Both the position numbers and the translations under genes were made by a program. 64,000 nt of DNA, taken from Streptomyces sp. KMM 9044 (GTDB taxonomy: Bacteria > Actinomycetota > Actinomycetes > Streptomycetales > Streptomycetaceae). The DNA lies in NCBI RefSeq assembly GCF_024701375.2, contig NZ_CP113910.1, positions 1,178,001 to 1,242,000 on the forward strand. Direction: 5' to 3'. Under the pieces are notes generated by a model. The model saw nothing but the letters and a program-made list of their open reading frames with translations, was not told the origin of the DNA and did no database searches. Below are positions 32,773-42,059 of this stretch, piece after piece. Each line of letters opens with the position of its first letter. Within the stretch, counting starts at the first letter, position 1.

Positions 32773-34827
32773 TCACTCGCAGTTCAGCGAGAACGGCACC
32801 GTGTCGGACACCGTCTGCTGCGACGACCGGATTTCCACGCCCATCGCACTCGCGAGCGTCCCCGCCTGCGCGTACGTCGCCACGCGCACCGTCTCCCGGT
32901 GGGTGCGGGGGCCGCCTTCCGGGAACGTCAGCGTCCGCCAGGTCCTGTCGACCACAGACCCTTCCGACGACACCCAGCGATAGGTGAACCGCACGGGCAG
33001 CTCCGTCACGGTAAAGGTGGCCGTGAACGCGGGGGCCTGTTCCTGCGGTGGCGGGCAGCTTCCCGAGTACGTCGTGTTCGTACCCGTGACCGCCACCGAC
33101 ACCGACTGCTGCACGGAGGCGTCCGATTCCCCGTCTCCTGCGGCGGAGGAACCGTCCGGCTTCCCCTGGGCGGGGGAAATCACGTTCGAGCCCGGGGCGT
33201 CGGCGTCCGCACCGTCCCCGTCCTCCCTGCTCGCGAGGGCGTAACCCAGTCCTCCGAGGAGCAGGGCGGAGACGACCGCCACCGCCACCAGCAGGTATCC
33301 CTTACGCCGGCCGCGGCGTGGCGGGACGGGCTCCGGCGCCTCGGCGGCGACCGTTGCCGGAGCCGTTGGGGAGGAGTGCGACGACGAAACCTGCGAGGGC
33401 ACGAGGGGCGGCGCCGGGGGTGTCCGGTCGGGGGAGGTCCGGGCCGCGACCACCGCGGTGTCGTGGGGGGACGAGGGGCGGGCGGCGGGGAGTGCGTCGG
33501 CCGTGGCTGCCGGAGAGGTGTCGGGCGAGGTCTGCACGGGAGCCACCGGTGTGTCGGTGGTGGTCGTCGCGGCGTCGTCCTCCGGCGAGGGCTGCAGCGG
33601 AAGCCGTGCGCCGTCGGCCGGCGCGCCGATGGTCGGCACGTCGACGGTCCGCGGGTCGACCGTTCGCGGGTCGACAGTCCGTGGGTCGGCAGTCGGCACG
33701 CCGACAGTCCGTGGGTCGGCAGTCGGCACGCCGACGGTGGTGTCGACAGTCGGCACGCCGACGGTGCGTGGGTCGGCAGTCGGCACGCCGACGGTGGTGT
33801 CGACAGTCGGCACGCCGACGGTGCGCGGGTCGGCAGTCGGCACGCCGACGGTGGTGTCGACAGTCGGCACGCCGACGGTGCGCGGGTCGGCAGTCGGCAC
33901 GCCGACGGTGGTGTCGGCAGTCGGCGCGTCGACGGTCAGTGCGTCGACCGTGTCCGTCTCCGTGGTGTCCGCACCGGACGTGCCCCCCGTGGCTATGAGC
34001 CGCAGTTCCTGCGCCGTCCGTTCGGCGGAGAAGCGTTCGGCGGGATCCTTGCGCAGGAGTCCTTCGATGACGGGGGCCAGTGGCCCGGCACGGTGCGGGA
34101 GGGACGGCTCCTCGTCGACGACGGCGCGCAGTGTGCTCAGGGCATTGGCCTGCCGGAAGGGTGACCGGCCCTGGACGGCGGTGTAGAGCAGCACGCCGAG
34201 GGACCACAGGTCCGTCGCCGGACCCAGAGCACGCCCCAACGCCTGCTCCGGTGCGAGGTATTCGGGTGAGCCGACGACCTCGCCCGTCATCGTCAGAGCG
34301 GTGTTGCCCTGGACCACGGCGATGCCGAAGTCGCTGAGGATCACTCTGCCGTCGTCGTCGAGCAGGACGTTGGCGGGTTTCACGTCGCGGTGCAGCACTC
34401 CGGCGGCGTGTGCGGCGTGCAGCGCGGACAGGACCTCGGCGCCGATCCGTGCGGCCTCCCGAGGAGCCAGCGTCCCCTGGGACTTGAGGAGGTCGGCGAG
34501 CGACCGGCCGCGGACGAGTTCCATCACGATCCAGGGACGGCCACCGTCGGTGACCACGTCGTGGACGGTGACGACATTGCGGGCGGTGACACGGGCCGCG
34601 GCCCACGCCTCGCGCTCCAGCCGGGTGTACATGCGCTCGACCTTCTCCGCGGGCAGCCCGGCGGGTGCGCGTACCTCCTTGACCGCGACCTCGCGGTGCA
34701 GCACCTCGTCACGAGCGCGCCACACCGTTCCCATGCCGCCCTCCCCCAGGCCGGACAGCAAACGGTAGCGGCCGGCGACCAGCCGCTCGTGGTCCGCGTC
34801 CGAGGACGCTGTGTCCTGGTGGTGCAT
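32773..34827 (-). CDS. receptor-like Ser/Thr protein kinase (PknB type)
   Basis: Protein of 684 residues; ATG at 34827 preceded by AGGGAGA. Kinase domain at residues 20-280: GEGGMGTVW loop, K50 in VAVKEV, HRDVKPANV (146-154), DFG (166-168), SPEYLAPE activation segment. A linker of about 100 residues (300-400) is made of near-perfect repeats such as TVGVPTADPR and TVDTTVGVP. One membrane helix lies at about 509-531 (GYLLVAVAVVSALLLGGLGYA). The outer domain of about 150 residues has no PASTA repeats; it contains SVAVTGTNTTYSGSCPPP and ends SDTVPFSLNCE with two Cys. It probably senses an external signal and acts on the FHA-flavoprotein encoded next to it. Confidence 0.9.
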   Translation of the reverse strand: MHHQDTASSDADHERLVAGRYRLLSGLGEGGMGTVWRARDEVLHREVAVKEVRAPAGLPAEKVERMYTRLEREAWAAARVTARNVVTVHDVVTDGGRPWIVMELVRGRSLADLLKSQGTLAPREAARIGAEVLSALHAAHAAGVLHRDVKPANVLLDDDGRVILSDFGIAVVQGNTALTMTGEVVGSPEYLAPEQALGRALGPATDLWSLGVLLYTAVQGRSPFRQANALSTLRAVVDEEPSLPHRAGPLAPVIEGLLRKDPAERFSAERTAQELRLIATGGTSGADTTETDTVDALTVDAPTADTTVGVPTADPRTVGVPTVDTTVGVPTADPRTVGVPTVDTTVGVPTADPRTVGVPTVDTTVGVPTADPRTVGVPTADPRTVDPRTVDPRTVDVPTIGAPADGARLPLQPSPEDDAATTTTDTPVAPVQTSPDTSPAATADALPAARPSSPHDTAVVAARTSPDRTPPAPPLVPSQVSSSHSSPTAPATVAAEAPEPVPPRRGRRKGYLLVAVAVVSALLLGGLGYALASREDGDGADADAPGSNVISPAQGKPDGSSAAGDGESDASVQQSVSVAVTGTNTTYSGSCPPPQEQAPAFTATFTVTELPVRFTYRWVSSEGSVVDRTWRTLTFPEGGPRTHRETVRVATYAQAGTLASAMGVEIRSSQQTVSDTVPFSLNCE
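33640..33930. repeat. 57-bp tandem repeat inside the kinase gene
   Basis: About three full copies and several partial copies of a 57-bp unit (19 codons), with sub-units of 27-30 bp built on GTCGGCACGCCGACGGT. The length is a multiple of 3, so copy-number change would alter linker length without breaking the frame. Confidence 0.8.
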
Positions 34828-35152
34828 CGGGCGGTTCTCCCTAGTCTCTCGGACATGCCGGGTGCGCCCGGACACCGTCCATCCGTCCGGCATCCCTCAA
34901 CCCCCTGGCCCTTCACCGCGTGCGACGACTCAGTCACCCTCAACTACACGCAGACCAGGCCCTTTTGGTTCTCCGAAGTCTAACAACGTCGTCTCCTGCC
35001 CTCAGCCTCACGAGACGCCGGTGTTCGTCCTCCCCGCCGACGTGGGCAGACCGGCCCCGGCGTGCAGGAGCCCTCGTACAGCGCCTGCGGGCCCGGCCCC
35101 GGGCCGGACGCATCCCCGCCTCGTCCGTCGCGGCCCCTGCCTGCCGGGTGGG
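34828..35152. other. no gene; kinase promoter region and end of allantoicase unit
   Basis: 325 bp upstream of the kinase and downstream of alc. No open frame looks like protein. It should contain the kinase promoter; no clear -10/-35 pair was recognised. Confidence 0.4.
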
Positions 35153-36319
35153 TCAGCCGCCCAACTCCCGGTGGCGGGTGGCCAGGGCGGCCGACCCCTG
35201 CGCGGTCAGCGAACCGAACAGGCGCAGCCGGGAGATGCCCCCGTCGGGGAAGATGTCCACGCGCGCGTGCGTGCCGGTCGCCGGGGCGGGAAGGACGAAG
35301 CGGTGGTTGGTGTCGGGCTGGAGACGGGTCCGGGGCAGGATCTCCCGCCAGCCGCCGTCCCCGTCGTCCCCGCCCTGTCCATCGGCTCTGCCGTGCTCCG
35401 TGTCCCGTACCGACACCGAGGCCCAGCCGGCGCTGTTGCCCTTCAGGTACGCGGTGTCGATCTCCAGGGCGCGGATCTCCGCCTGGCCCGCGAGCCGGTA
35501 GCGGACCCAGTCGTGCCCCTGGTCGCGGCGGCGCCGGGTCTCCCAGCCGTGGTCCATCTGGTGGGAGCGGCCAGGTCCGATGGTGTTCGCGGGCGGTGAG
35601 TAGAAGCGGTCGGAGGCGTCCTCGATCCGGCCGCCGTTCTCCAGGGCGACGACGTCGAAGGTGCCCAGGGCTTTTAGCCACACCGGGTCCGGGGCGACCT
35701 CGCCGTACACGCGCAGCCGCGCGATGCCTCCGTCGGGGTGCTGGGACAGGCGCAGATGGGTGAAGCGCCGGCCGGCCGGTACGGCGAAGCCGTTGGCCGC
35801 GTGGCCGCCCACCGGGGTGCGCGGCAGCAGCGTCGCCCACCTCACCTCGTCCGACAGCAGTTCTTCCGGTGCCGGGGAGCCGGGCACCGAGGCGCCCTCG
35901 ACCGACACGGCCTGAGGGTGGTTGCCGCGGAAATGGGCGGTGTCGACGACGATGCCGTGGACGACTCCGGGCACGCCGAGGCGGATCAGCGCCCAGTCGT
36001 GGTCCTCCGCCGCCGGCCAGGGGTGCCCGGCGCGGGAGCCGCGGCGGCGCCGGGTCTCCCAGCCGTCCATGATCTTGCCCTTGTGTCCGAAGCGCTCGGG
36101 GTCGAACACGGCACGGCCGGGCAGCAGCAGGTTCTCGCGCTCGGCGAAGAACTCGTCGTTGGCGGCAATGACACCGGCGCCGAGCCGGCGGTCGGCGAGG
36201 TCGGTGAGCTGCGTGAAGGGGAAGTCGGCGGTGCGGTAGTCCGCGTACGGGTCACCGCCGCCGTAGGGGCGCGCGTCGCCGGTGAAGCGGGCCGCGGGGG
36301 ATGCGTGCTGCGCGGTCAC
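35153..36319 (-). CDS. alc: allantoicase
   Basis: Splits allantoate to ureidoglycolate and urea in the cytoplasm. 388 residues, made of two homologous halves as in all allantoicases. Half 1 has GKIMDGWETRRRR, DWALIRLGVPG and VVDTAHFRGNHP. Half 2 has HQMDHGWETRRRRD, DWVRYRLAGQA and EIDTAYLKGNSAG. Both halves keep the Asp/Trp/Glu and the carbohydrate-like jelly-roll pattern (LRLSQHPDGGIARLRVYG, VDIFPDGGISRLRLFG). It lies 154 bp after allantoinase in the same direction, so the two act in sequence and are probably one operon under AllR. GC-rich repeats fill the spacer. Confidence 0.95.
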   Translation of the reverse strand: MTAQHASPAARFTGDARPYGGGDPYADYRTADFPFTQLTDLADRRLGAGVIAANDEFFAERENLLLPGRAVFDPERFGHKGKIMDGWETRRRRGSRAGHPWPAAEDHDWALIRLGVPGVVHGIVVDTAHFRGNHPQAVSVEGASVPGSPAPEELLSDEVRWATLLPRTPVGGHAANGFAVPAGRRFTHLRLSQHPDGGIARLRVYGEVAPDPVWLKALGTFDVVALENGGRIEDASDRFYSPPANTIGPGRSHQMDHGWETRRRRDQGHDWVRYRLAGQAEIRALEIDTAYLKGNSAGWASVSVRDTEHGRADGQGGDDGDGGWREILPRTRLQPDTNHRFVLPAPATGTHARVDIFPDGGISRLRLFGSLTAQGSAALATRHRELGG

Positions 36320-36336
36320 GGTGATCCGGTCCTTCC

Positions 36337-36470
36337 TTTCGGGGATCGGGGTCGGGGATCGGAAGCCGAGGGCCAGGGGTCGGGGGTCGGGGGTCGGGGG
36401 TCGGTAGCCGGAGGCCAGAGGCCGGGAATCGGAGGCCGGGGGGTCGGAGGCCGGAGGCCGGGGGCCGCTC
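36337..36470. repeat. G-rich tandem repeats between allB and alc
   Basis: The plus strand repeats GGGGTCG, GGGGATCGG and GAGGCCGG blocks many times over 130 bp. The G-runs could form quadruplexes on one strand. No protein is encoded. Confidence 0.65.
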
Positions 36471-36473
36471 GGG

Positions 36474-37814
36474 TCAGGGGACGCGGGTCAGCAGCCGGCC
36501 CTGCGGCGTGGTGAACTCGCCGTCGGCCATGATGCGCCGGCCGCGCAGCCAGGTGGACTTCACGACGCCGTGCAGGGTCCTGCCCGCGTACGCCGTCACG
36601 CGGTTGCGGTGCTGGAGCCCCGCCGGGTCGACGGTGAAGGTGTCGTCGGGGGCCAGGACGGCGAAGTCGGCGTCGTGGCCGGGGGCGATGGCGCCCTTGC
36701 GGCCGTCGAGACCGGCGAGTCCCGCCGTACGCGCCGACATCCAGCGCACGACGTCCTCCAGGCCGTGTCCCCGTTCGCGGGCCTCGGTCCAGACGGCGGG
36801 CAGGCTGAGCTGGAGGCCGGAGATGCCGCCCCAGGCGGTGGCGAAGTCGGCCGTCTTGAGGTCGGCGGTGGACGGGGAGTGGTCGGTGACCACGCAGTCG
36901 ATGACGCCGTCCGCCAGCGCCTGCCAGAGCGGACCCTGGTTGGCGGCTTCGCGGATGGGCGGGCAGCACTTGAATTCGCTGGCGCCGTCCGGTACTTCCT
37001 CGGCGGTGAGGGTCAGGTAGTGGGGGCAGGTCTCGACGGTGACGCGCACCCCGTCGGACTTGGCCTCCGCGATCAGCGGCAGCGCGCCGCTGGAGGACAG
37101 GTGCAGGATGTGCACGCGCGCGTCGAGGCGTTTCGCCTGCGTGAGGAGCCGGGCGACGGCGGTGTCCTCGGCGTGGCGCGGGCGGGAGGCGAGGAAGTCG
37201 GCGTACTTCGGGCCGCCGTGCCGGGGGGCGGCGTCGAGGCGGTCGGGGTCCTCCGCGTGCACGATCAGCAGCCCGTCGAAGGCGGCGGTCTCCGCCAGGG
37301 TGCGGGCCAGTTGGTCCTGTCCGAGGTGCGGGAACTCGTCGACTCCGGACGGCGACAGGAAGGCCTTGAAGCCGAAGACGCCGGCCTCATGCAGCGGGCG
37401 CAGGTCCTCGACGTTACCGGGCAGGGCGCCGCCCCAGAAACCGACGTCGACATGGGTGCGGCCGGCGGCGGCCTGCTGCTTGGTGCGCAGACGGCCGGTT
37501 GTCGTCGTCGGCGGGAGGGAGTTGAGCGGCATGTCGACGAGCGTGGTGATGCCACCGGCCGCCGCCGCGCGGGTGGCGGTCCAGAAGCCCTCCCACTCGC
37601 TGCGGCCCGGGTCGTTGACGTGCACGTGGGTGTCGACCAGGCCGGGCAGCAGGACGTCGTCGCCGAGGTCCGTCAGGCGGGCCGCCCCGGGGACGGGTGC
37701 CTCGTACGGCAGGACGGCCGCGATCGTGCCGCCGACGACGGCGACCGACGCGGCGCGCGTCCCCTCGGGAGTGATGACGCGCGTCGAGCGCAGCACCAGT
37801 TCGGCGTCGGACAC
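36474..37814 (-). CDS. allB: allantoinase
   Basis: Opens the ring of allantoin to allantoate. Amidohydrolase of 446 residues with a two-metal site: [16 protein letters not shown] supplies the first His pair, the bridging lysine is in [10 protein letters not shown], then [28 protein letters not shown] and the final Asp in VTDHSPST. The GTG at 37814 is chosen because AGGAGG sits 6 nt before it; the upstream in-frame GTG at 37820 directly abuts that site. A candidate AllR operator (TTCAAC-N5-GTTGAA) lies 32 bp upstream. Divergent from the IclR gene, convergent with nothing, and followed by alc. Confidence 0.95.
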   Translation of the reverse strand: MSDAELVLRSTRVITPEGTRAASVAVVGGTIAAVLPYEAPVPGAARLTDLGDDVLLPGLVDTHVHVNDPGRSEWEGFWTATRAAAAGGITTLVDMPLNSLPPTTTTGRLRTKQQAAAGRTHVDVGFWGGALPGNVEDLRPLHEAGVFGFKAFLSPSGVDEFPHLGQDQLARTLAETAAFDGLLIVHAEDPDRLDAAPRHGGPKYADFLASRPRHAEDTAVARLLTQAKRLDARVHILHLSSSGALPLIAEAKSDGVRVTVETCPHYLTLTAEEVPDGASEFKCCPPIREAANQGPLWQALADGVIDCVVTDHSPSTADLKTADFATAWGGISGLQLSLPAVWTEARERGHGLEDVVRWMSARTAGLAGLDGRKGAIAPGHDADFAVLAPDDTFTVDPAGLQHRNRVTAYAGRTLHGVVKSTWLRGRRIMADGEFTTPQGRLLTRVP

Positions 37815-37845
37815 CCGCACCCTCCTGAGCCTTCATGGCCACTGT

Positions 37846-37862
37846 TTCAACGTTCTGTTGAA
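37846..37862. promoter_or_regulatory. candidate AllR operator before allantoinase
   Basis: TTCAAC GTTCT GTTGAA, a perfect 6-5-6 inverted repeat. The same architecture recurs before malate synthase (40258) and before the urate operon (59998). Confidence 0.75.
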
Positions 37863-38059
37863 GGAGTCTTCACTCCAGCTTCACCGCCGTCAAGGGCACA
37901 CTCCCGCACGGGCATCGGCACACGACCTCTGGACCATTCCGAGAAGCGGAATTAATATTCAGGGAAGCGGAACACATGCATGCGTGAATGCACAGACGGG
38001 CGGTCGATCGACTGCCGGGTAGGCTTCTGCCCTTCCCTCCCGTCCGAAAGGAACGCGCC

Positions 38060-38866
38060 GTGCCGACGTCCAGCGCCAGCACCGACGACTCCGTCAGGTC
38101 CGCCCCGAGCGGCGGGGTGCAGTCCCTCGAGCGCGCCTTCGACCTGCTCGAGCGGATGGCGGACGCGGGCGGCGAGGTCGGCCTCAGCGAACTGTCGGCG
38201 AGCAGCGGGCTGCCCCTGCCGACCATCCACCGCCTGATGCGCACCCTGGTCACGTGCGGTTACGTACGCCAGCAGCCCAACCGCCGGTACGCGCTCGGCC
38301 CGCGCCTGATCCGGCTCGGCGAGTCCTCCTCCCGGCTGCTGGGCACCTGGGCACGCCCGTATCTGGCCCGCCTGGTGGAGGAGACCGGCGAGACGGCCAA
38401 CATGGCACTGCTCGACGGCGACGAGATCGTGTACGTCGCGCAGGTGCCGTCCAAGCACTCCATGCGGATGTTCACCGAGGTCGGCCGCCGCGTCCTGCCG
38501 CACTCCACCGGCGTGGGCAAGGCCCTGCTGGCCGGCTTCCCGTCACAGGACGTACGGGCCCTGCTCGCCCGTACCGGGATGCCCGCGGCGACGGACAGGA
38601 CCATCACCACACCGGAGGGTTTCCTGGCCGCGCTCGACGAGGTACGCCGCCGGGGCTACGCCATAGACGACAACGAGCAGGAGATCGGCGTGCGGTGCCT
38701 CGCCGTCTCCGTGCCCGACTCCCCCACCCCGGCCGCCCTCTCGATCTCCGGTCCCGCGGGGCGGGTCACGGAGGCGGCGACGGAGCGGATCGTGCCGGTG
38801 CTCCAGCAGGTGGCGACGGAACTCTCCGAGGTGCTCACCGCCCCGGGCAGCGGCCCGACGGTCTGA
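38060..38866 (+). CDS. allR: IclR-family repressor AllR
   Basis: Protein of 268 residues; GTG at 38060 with AAAGGA upstream. The winged helix spans about 20-85 (SLERAFDLLERMADAGGEVGL, SELSASSGLPLPTIHRLMRTL, NRRYALGPRLIRLG). The IclR ligand domain follows (ETANMALLDGDEIVYVAQVPS, PHSTGVGKALLAG, GYAIDDNEQEIGVRCLAVSVP, ALSISGPAGRV). Position between allantoinase and malate synthase matches AllR of S. coelicolor, which represses the allantoin genes and is released by pathway intermediates. Here it likely binds the three TCAAC-N5-TTGAA sites described at 37846, 40258 and 59998. Confidence 0.85.
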   Translation: MPTSSASTDDSVRSAPSGGVQSLERAFDLLERMADAGGEVGLSELSASSGLPLPTIHRLMRTLVTCGYVRQQPNRRYALGPRLIRLGESSSRLLGTWARPYLARLVEETGETANMALLDGDEIVYVAQVPSKHSMRMFTEVGRRVLPHSTGVGKALLAGFPSQDVRALLARTGMPAATDRTITTPEGFLAALDEVRRRGYAIDDNEQEIGVRCLAVSVPDSPTPAALSISGPAGRVTEAATERIVPVLQQVATELSEVLTAPGSGPTV

Positions 38867-38950
38867 CCCGGCCCGACTCGAACCAATCGCTCACCGCGGC
38901 CGCAACGCCCGCGCGCGCCCTCTTCCGGGAGGCGTGCGCACAGGTGTACG

Positions 38951-39267
38951 TCAAGCCCGGGGTGACGGCCCGAACAGGTCCACCGCGTCCCGCACTTCGC
39001 CCAGCCCCCGGCCGAGTGCGCTCACCGAGCCGATCGCGCCGACGATCAGCAGCAGGGAACGGCGTAACCGGGGAATCTCGGACTGCCGCCGGCCGCGAGG
39101 GCGTCCAGTGCGGCGAGTTCGCCCTCCGCGATGATCCGGTCGGGGAACTCCCCCGGACAGGGTACCAGTTGACGACGCAGCCGAGCCACGGCGGAGCGCA
39201 GCTCCGTCACCCGCGGATCACCCTCTCGACTGCCGGCCTCATGCCGCTGCTCCACGCTCCGCAACAC
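38951..39267 (-). pseudogene. DUF5955-family gene with a one-base deletion
   Basis: GTG start at 39267 with GGGAGGG just upstream. The first part reads LRSVEQRHEAGSREGDPRV, TELRSAVARLRRQL and ELAALDALAAGG. Near 39079 one base is missing: adding it turns SPRFPGYAVPCC-stop into PEIPRLRRSLLLIVGAIG, a C-terminal membrane helix, and the frame continues to RDAVDLFGPSPRA with TGA at 38951. This is the normal DUF5955 layout (helical head, one membrane segment). Either a real frameshift or a sequencing error. Function of the family is unknown. Confidence 0.65.
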
Positions 39268-39564
39268 AGCCCTCCCCCTCGCACGCGGTGGTGCGCCTCC
39301 CCATCGGCCCCGCCGCCCCGCCGCCCGGTGCGCGCCAGTAAACGCCACCCCACCCCCTCCGCACCAGTCCGCTACGTCATCTTCTTGCTCCACAGCGTGA
39401 CGCCCCAGGCCGGACGCACCCCTCCACACTCCCCGTTTCCACCCTTTTCCGACCCTTCCGTACCACCCGCCCCGCTCTCCACGCCTCACCCGCCGCGCCA
39501 CCCCCTGTGCGTGCCCCTCCGGCGTCCGGCGGTGGCCCGTGGGGGTTTGAGGTATGCAGGACCC
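39268..39564. other. no recognisable gene
   Basis: 297 bp between the divergent DUF5955 gene and the nucleotidyltransferase. It should contain both promoters. Nothing else seen. Confidence 0.4.
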
Positions 39565-40215
39565 ATGACGAGACGTCGGACGAGCCCGGACTCAGGACGG
39601 GCCGCGGGACAGGTGGCGGGGCTGCTGCTCGCGGCGGGTGGTGGCCGACGACTGGGCGGCCACCCCAAGGCACTGCTGACGCACCGGGGACGGCCGCTGG
39701 TGGAGCACGCGGTACGGGCGTTGCGCGCGGGCGGCTGCGAGCGCGTGCACGTGGTGCTCGGCGCGCGGGCGGACGACGTACGCGCACACGCCGCACTGGC
39801 GGACTGCGTACTCGTCGACAACCCGGACTGGGAGCAGGGTATGGGCTCGTCCCTGCGGGCCGGGCTCGCCTCGCTGGCCGGTACGCAGGCGCAGGCCGCC
39901 CTGGTCCTGCTGGTCGACCAGCCCGGCATCGGTCCGCAGGCGGTCGCGCGGGTACTCGCCGCGCACGCGGCACGGGAGGCGCAGCACGCCCCCTTCCCGG
40001 ACGCCCTGCTTTCGGCGGCCTACGCCGGCGTGCGAGGCCACCCCACCCTGTTCGGGGCCGCGCACTGGGCCGGTGTGGCCGGGGCCGCGGCCGGCGACCG
40101 GGGGGCACGCGCCTACCTGAGGACACACGCGGATGCGATCACCCTCGTCGAGTGCGGGGACGTGGCCGAGGCCTACGACATCGACACGGAGGAGGATCTG
40201 AGCCGCCTCGAGTGA
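39565..40215 (+). CDS. MobA/MocA-like nucleotidyltransferase
   Basis: Protein of 216 residues. The NTP-transferase signature is at the start: VAGLLLAAGGGRRLGGHPKALL (residues 17-38). LVDNPDWEQGMGSSLRAGL and the metal-binding VLLVDQPGIGP follow. The pattern fits molybdenum cofactor cytidylyltransferase (MocA), which matures the cofactor of xanthine dehydrogenase. That substrate is attractive here because the window holds the later steps of purine breakdown, but the molybdenum enzyme itself is not in view. ATG at 39565 has AGGA upstream. Confidence 0.75.
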   Translation: MTRRRTSPDSGRAAGQVAGLLLAAGGGRRLGGHPKALLTHRGRPLVEHAVRALRAGGCERVHVVLGARADDVRAHAALADCVLVDNPDWEQGMGSSLRAGLASLAGTQAQAALVLLVDQPGIGPQAVARVLAAHAAREAQHAPFPDALLSAAYAGVRGHPTLFGAAHWAGVAGAAAGDRGARAYLRTHADAITLVECGDVAEAYDIDTEEDLSRLE

Positions 40216-40257
40216 GCGGGGGCCGCCTTCCCGCCTCCCGGCCCGGGGCGCCCCGAC

Positions 40258-40274
40258 ATCAACAAACCATTGAA
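40258..40274. promoter_or_regulatory. candidate AllR operator before malate synthase
   Basis: ATCAAC AAACC ATTGAA, 131 bp before the aceB start. It has the same 6-5-6 design as 37846 and 59998, with one mismatch per arm from perfect. Confidence 0.65.
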
Positions 40275-40404
40275 CTTCCACGATGAGGAAACTACTATCC
40301 GCAAGCCAGAGCGCCTTCGGCCCCACCCCGCTCCCCGGGCGCTCTGCGCCGTACCCGGGTCGACCGGCACCCGGTGCCCTGCCCGCCGAAGGAAGTGACA
40401 GCTG

Positions 40405-42030
40405 ATGTCCGCACCAGCGCCGCACCCGCTGGCCGTCGTCGACGCCGAGCCCCTGCCCCGGCAGGAGGAGGTCCTCACCGAGGCGGCCCTCGCCTTCGTG
40501 GCCGAGCTGCACCGGCGGTTCACGCCCAGGCGGGACGAACTCCTCGCCCGCCGCGCGGAGCGCCGTGCCGAGATCGCCCGTACGTCCACGCTCGGCTTCC
40601 TCCCCGAGACGGCCGCCGTCCGGGCGGACGGCTCCTGGAGGGTGGCCCCGGCCCCCGAGGCCCTGAACGACCGCCGGGTCGAGATCACCGGCCCCACCGA
40701 CCGCAAGATGACCGTCAACGCCCTCAACTCGGGCGCGAGGGTGTGGCTCGCGGACTTCGAGGACGCCTCCGCGCCCACCTGGGAGAACGTGGTCCTCGGC
40801 CAGCTCAACCTGATCGACGCCTACGCCCGGACCATCGACTTCACCGACGCGTCGTCCGGCAGGTCCTACGCCCTGCGCCCGGACGGGGAACTGGCGACGG
40901 TCGTCACGCGCCCGCGCGGCTGGCACCTGAACGAGCGCCACCTCGTCGACGCCGACGGCATTCAGGTGCCCGGCGCCCTGGTCGACTTCGGGCTGTACTT
41001 CTTCCACAACGCCCAGCGTCTGATCGACCTCGGCAAGGGCCCGTACTTCTACCTCCCGAAGACGGAGTCCCACCTCGAAGCCCGCCTGTGGAACGACGTG
41101 TTCGTCTTCGCGCAGGACTATGCGGGCATTCCCCGGGGCACCGTGCGCGCCACCGTCCTCATCGAGACGATCACGGCCGCGTACGAGATGGAGGAGATCC
41201 TCTACGAACTGCGCGACCACGCCTCGGGGCTGAACGCCGGACGCTGGGACTACCTGTTCTCCATCGTCAAGAACTTCCGGGACGGCGGCGCGAAGTTCGT
41301 CCTGCCGGACCGCAACGCGGTCACGATGACGGCCCCGTTCATGCGGGCGTACACCGAACTCCTCGTGCGCACCTGCCACAAGCGGGGCGCGCACGCGATC
41401 GGCGGCATGGCGGCCTTCATCCCGTCCCGCCGGGACCCGGAGGTCAACAAGGTCGCGTTCGAGAAGGTGCGTGCCGACAAGGACCGTGAGGCGAACGACG
41501 GTTTCGACGGCTCCTGGGTCGCCCACCCGGACCTGGTCCCGATCGCCCTGGAGTCCTTCGACCGGGTGCTCGGCGGCCGGCCGAACCAGAAGGACCGGCT
41601 GCGCGAGGACGTCGACGTCAGCGCCGCCGACCTGATCGCGATCGATTCCCTGAAGGCGACGCCGACGTACGCGGGTCTGGTCAACGCCGTTCAGGTGGGC
41701 ATCCGTTACATCGAGGCATGGCTGCGCGGCCTCGGCGCGGTGGCCATCTTCAACCTGATGGAGGACGCGGCCACCGCCGAGATCTCCCGCTCTCAGATCT
41801 GGCAGTGGATCAACGCGGGTGTCGTCCTCGACACAGGCGAGTCGGTCACCGCGGAGCTGGCCCGCAGGATCGCGGCCGAGGAACTGTCGGACATCCGCAG
41901 AGAGCTGGGCGAGGAGGCCTTCGCAGCGGGCCACTGGCAGCAGGCCCACGACCTGCTGCTGACGGTCTCCCTGGACGAGGACTACGCCGACTTCCTCACC
42001 CTGCCGGCCTACGAACAGCTCAGGGGCTGA
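40405..42030 (+). CDS. aceB: malate synthase
   Basis: Condenses glyoxylate and acetyl-CoA to malate. Malate synthase A type, 541 residues, TIM barrel. Signatures: [17 protein letters not shown], the metal/substrate segment [52 protein letters not shown], and the catalytic Asp region [29 protein letters not shown] lies 11 nt before ATG. Its place beside AllR and an AllR-type site indicates that it takes up glyoxylate from allantoin breakdown rather than, or as well as, serving the glyoxylate shunt. Confidence 0.95.
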   Translation: MSAPAPHPLAVVDAEPLPRQEEVLTEAALAFVAELHRRFTPRRDELLARRAERRAEIARTSTLGFLPETAAVRADGSWRVAPAPEALNDRRVEITGPTDRKMTVNALNSGARVWLADFEDASAPTWENVVLGQLNLIDAYARTIDFTDASSGRSYALRPDGELATVVTRPRGWHLNERHLVDADGIQVPGALVDFGLYFFHNAQRLIDLGKGPYFYLPKTESHLEARLWNDVFVFAQDYAGIPRGTVRATVLIETITAAYEMEEILYELRDHASGLNAGRWDYLFSIVKNFRDGGAKFVLPDRNAVTMTAPFMRAYTELLVRTCHKRGAHAIGGMAAFIPSRRDPEVNKVAFEKVRADKDREANDGFDGSWVAHPDLVPIALESFDRVLGGRPNQKDRLREDVDVSAADLIAIDSLKATPTYAGLVNAVQVGIRYIEAWLRGLGAVAIFNLMEDAATAEISRSQIWQWINAGVVLDTGESVTAELARRIAAEELSDIRRELGEEAFAAGHWQQAHDLLLTVSLDEDYADFLTLPAYEQLRG

Positions 42031-42059
42031 CCCGCACGGCACTCGGCCCGGGCCGCCGG

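Noticed and set aside
33640-33930. Regularly spaced repeats that could suggest a CRISPR array
   Set aside because: Units are 57 bp, in frame, with no unique spacers, and lie inside the kinase gene.
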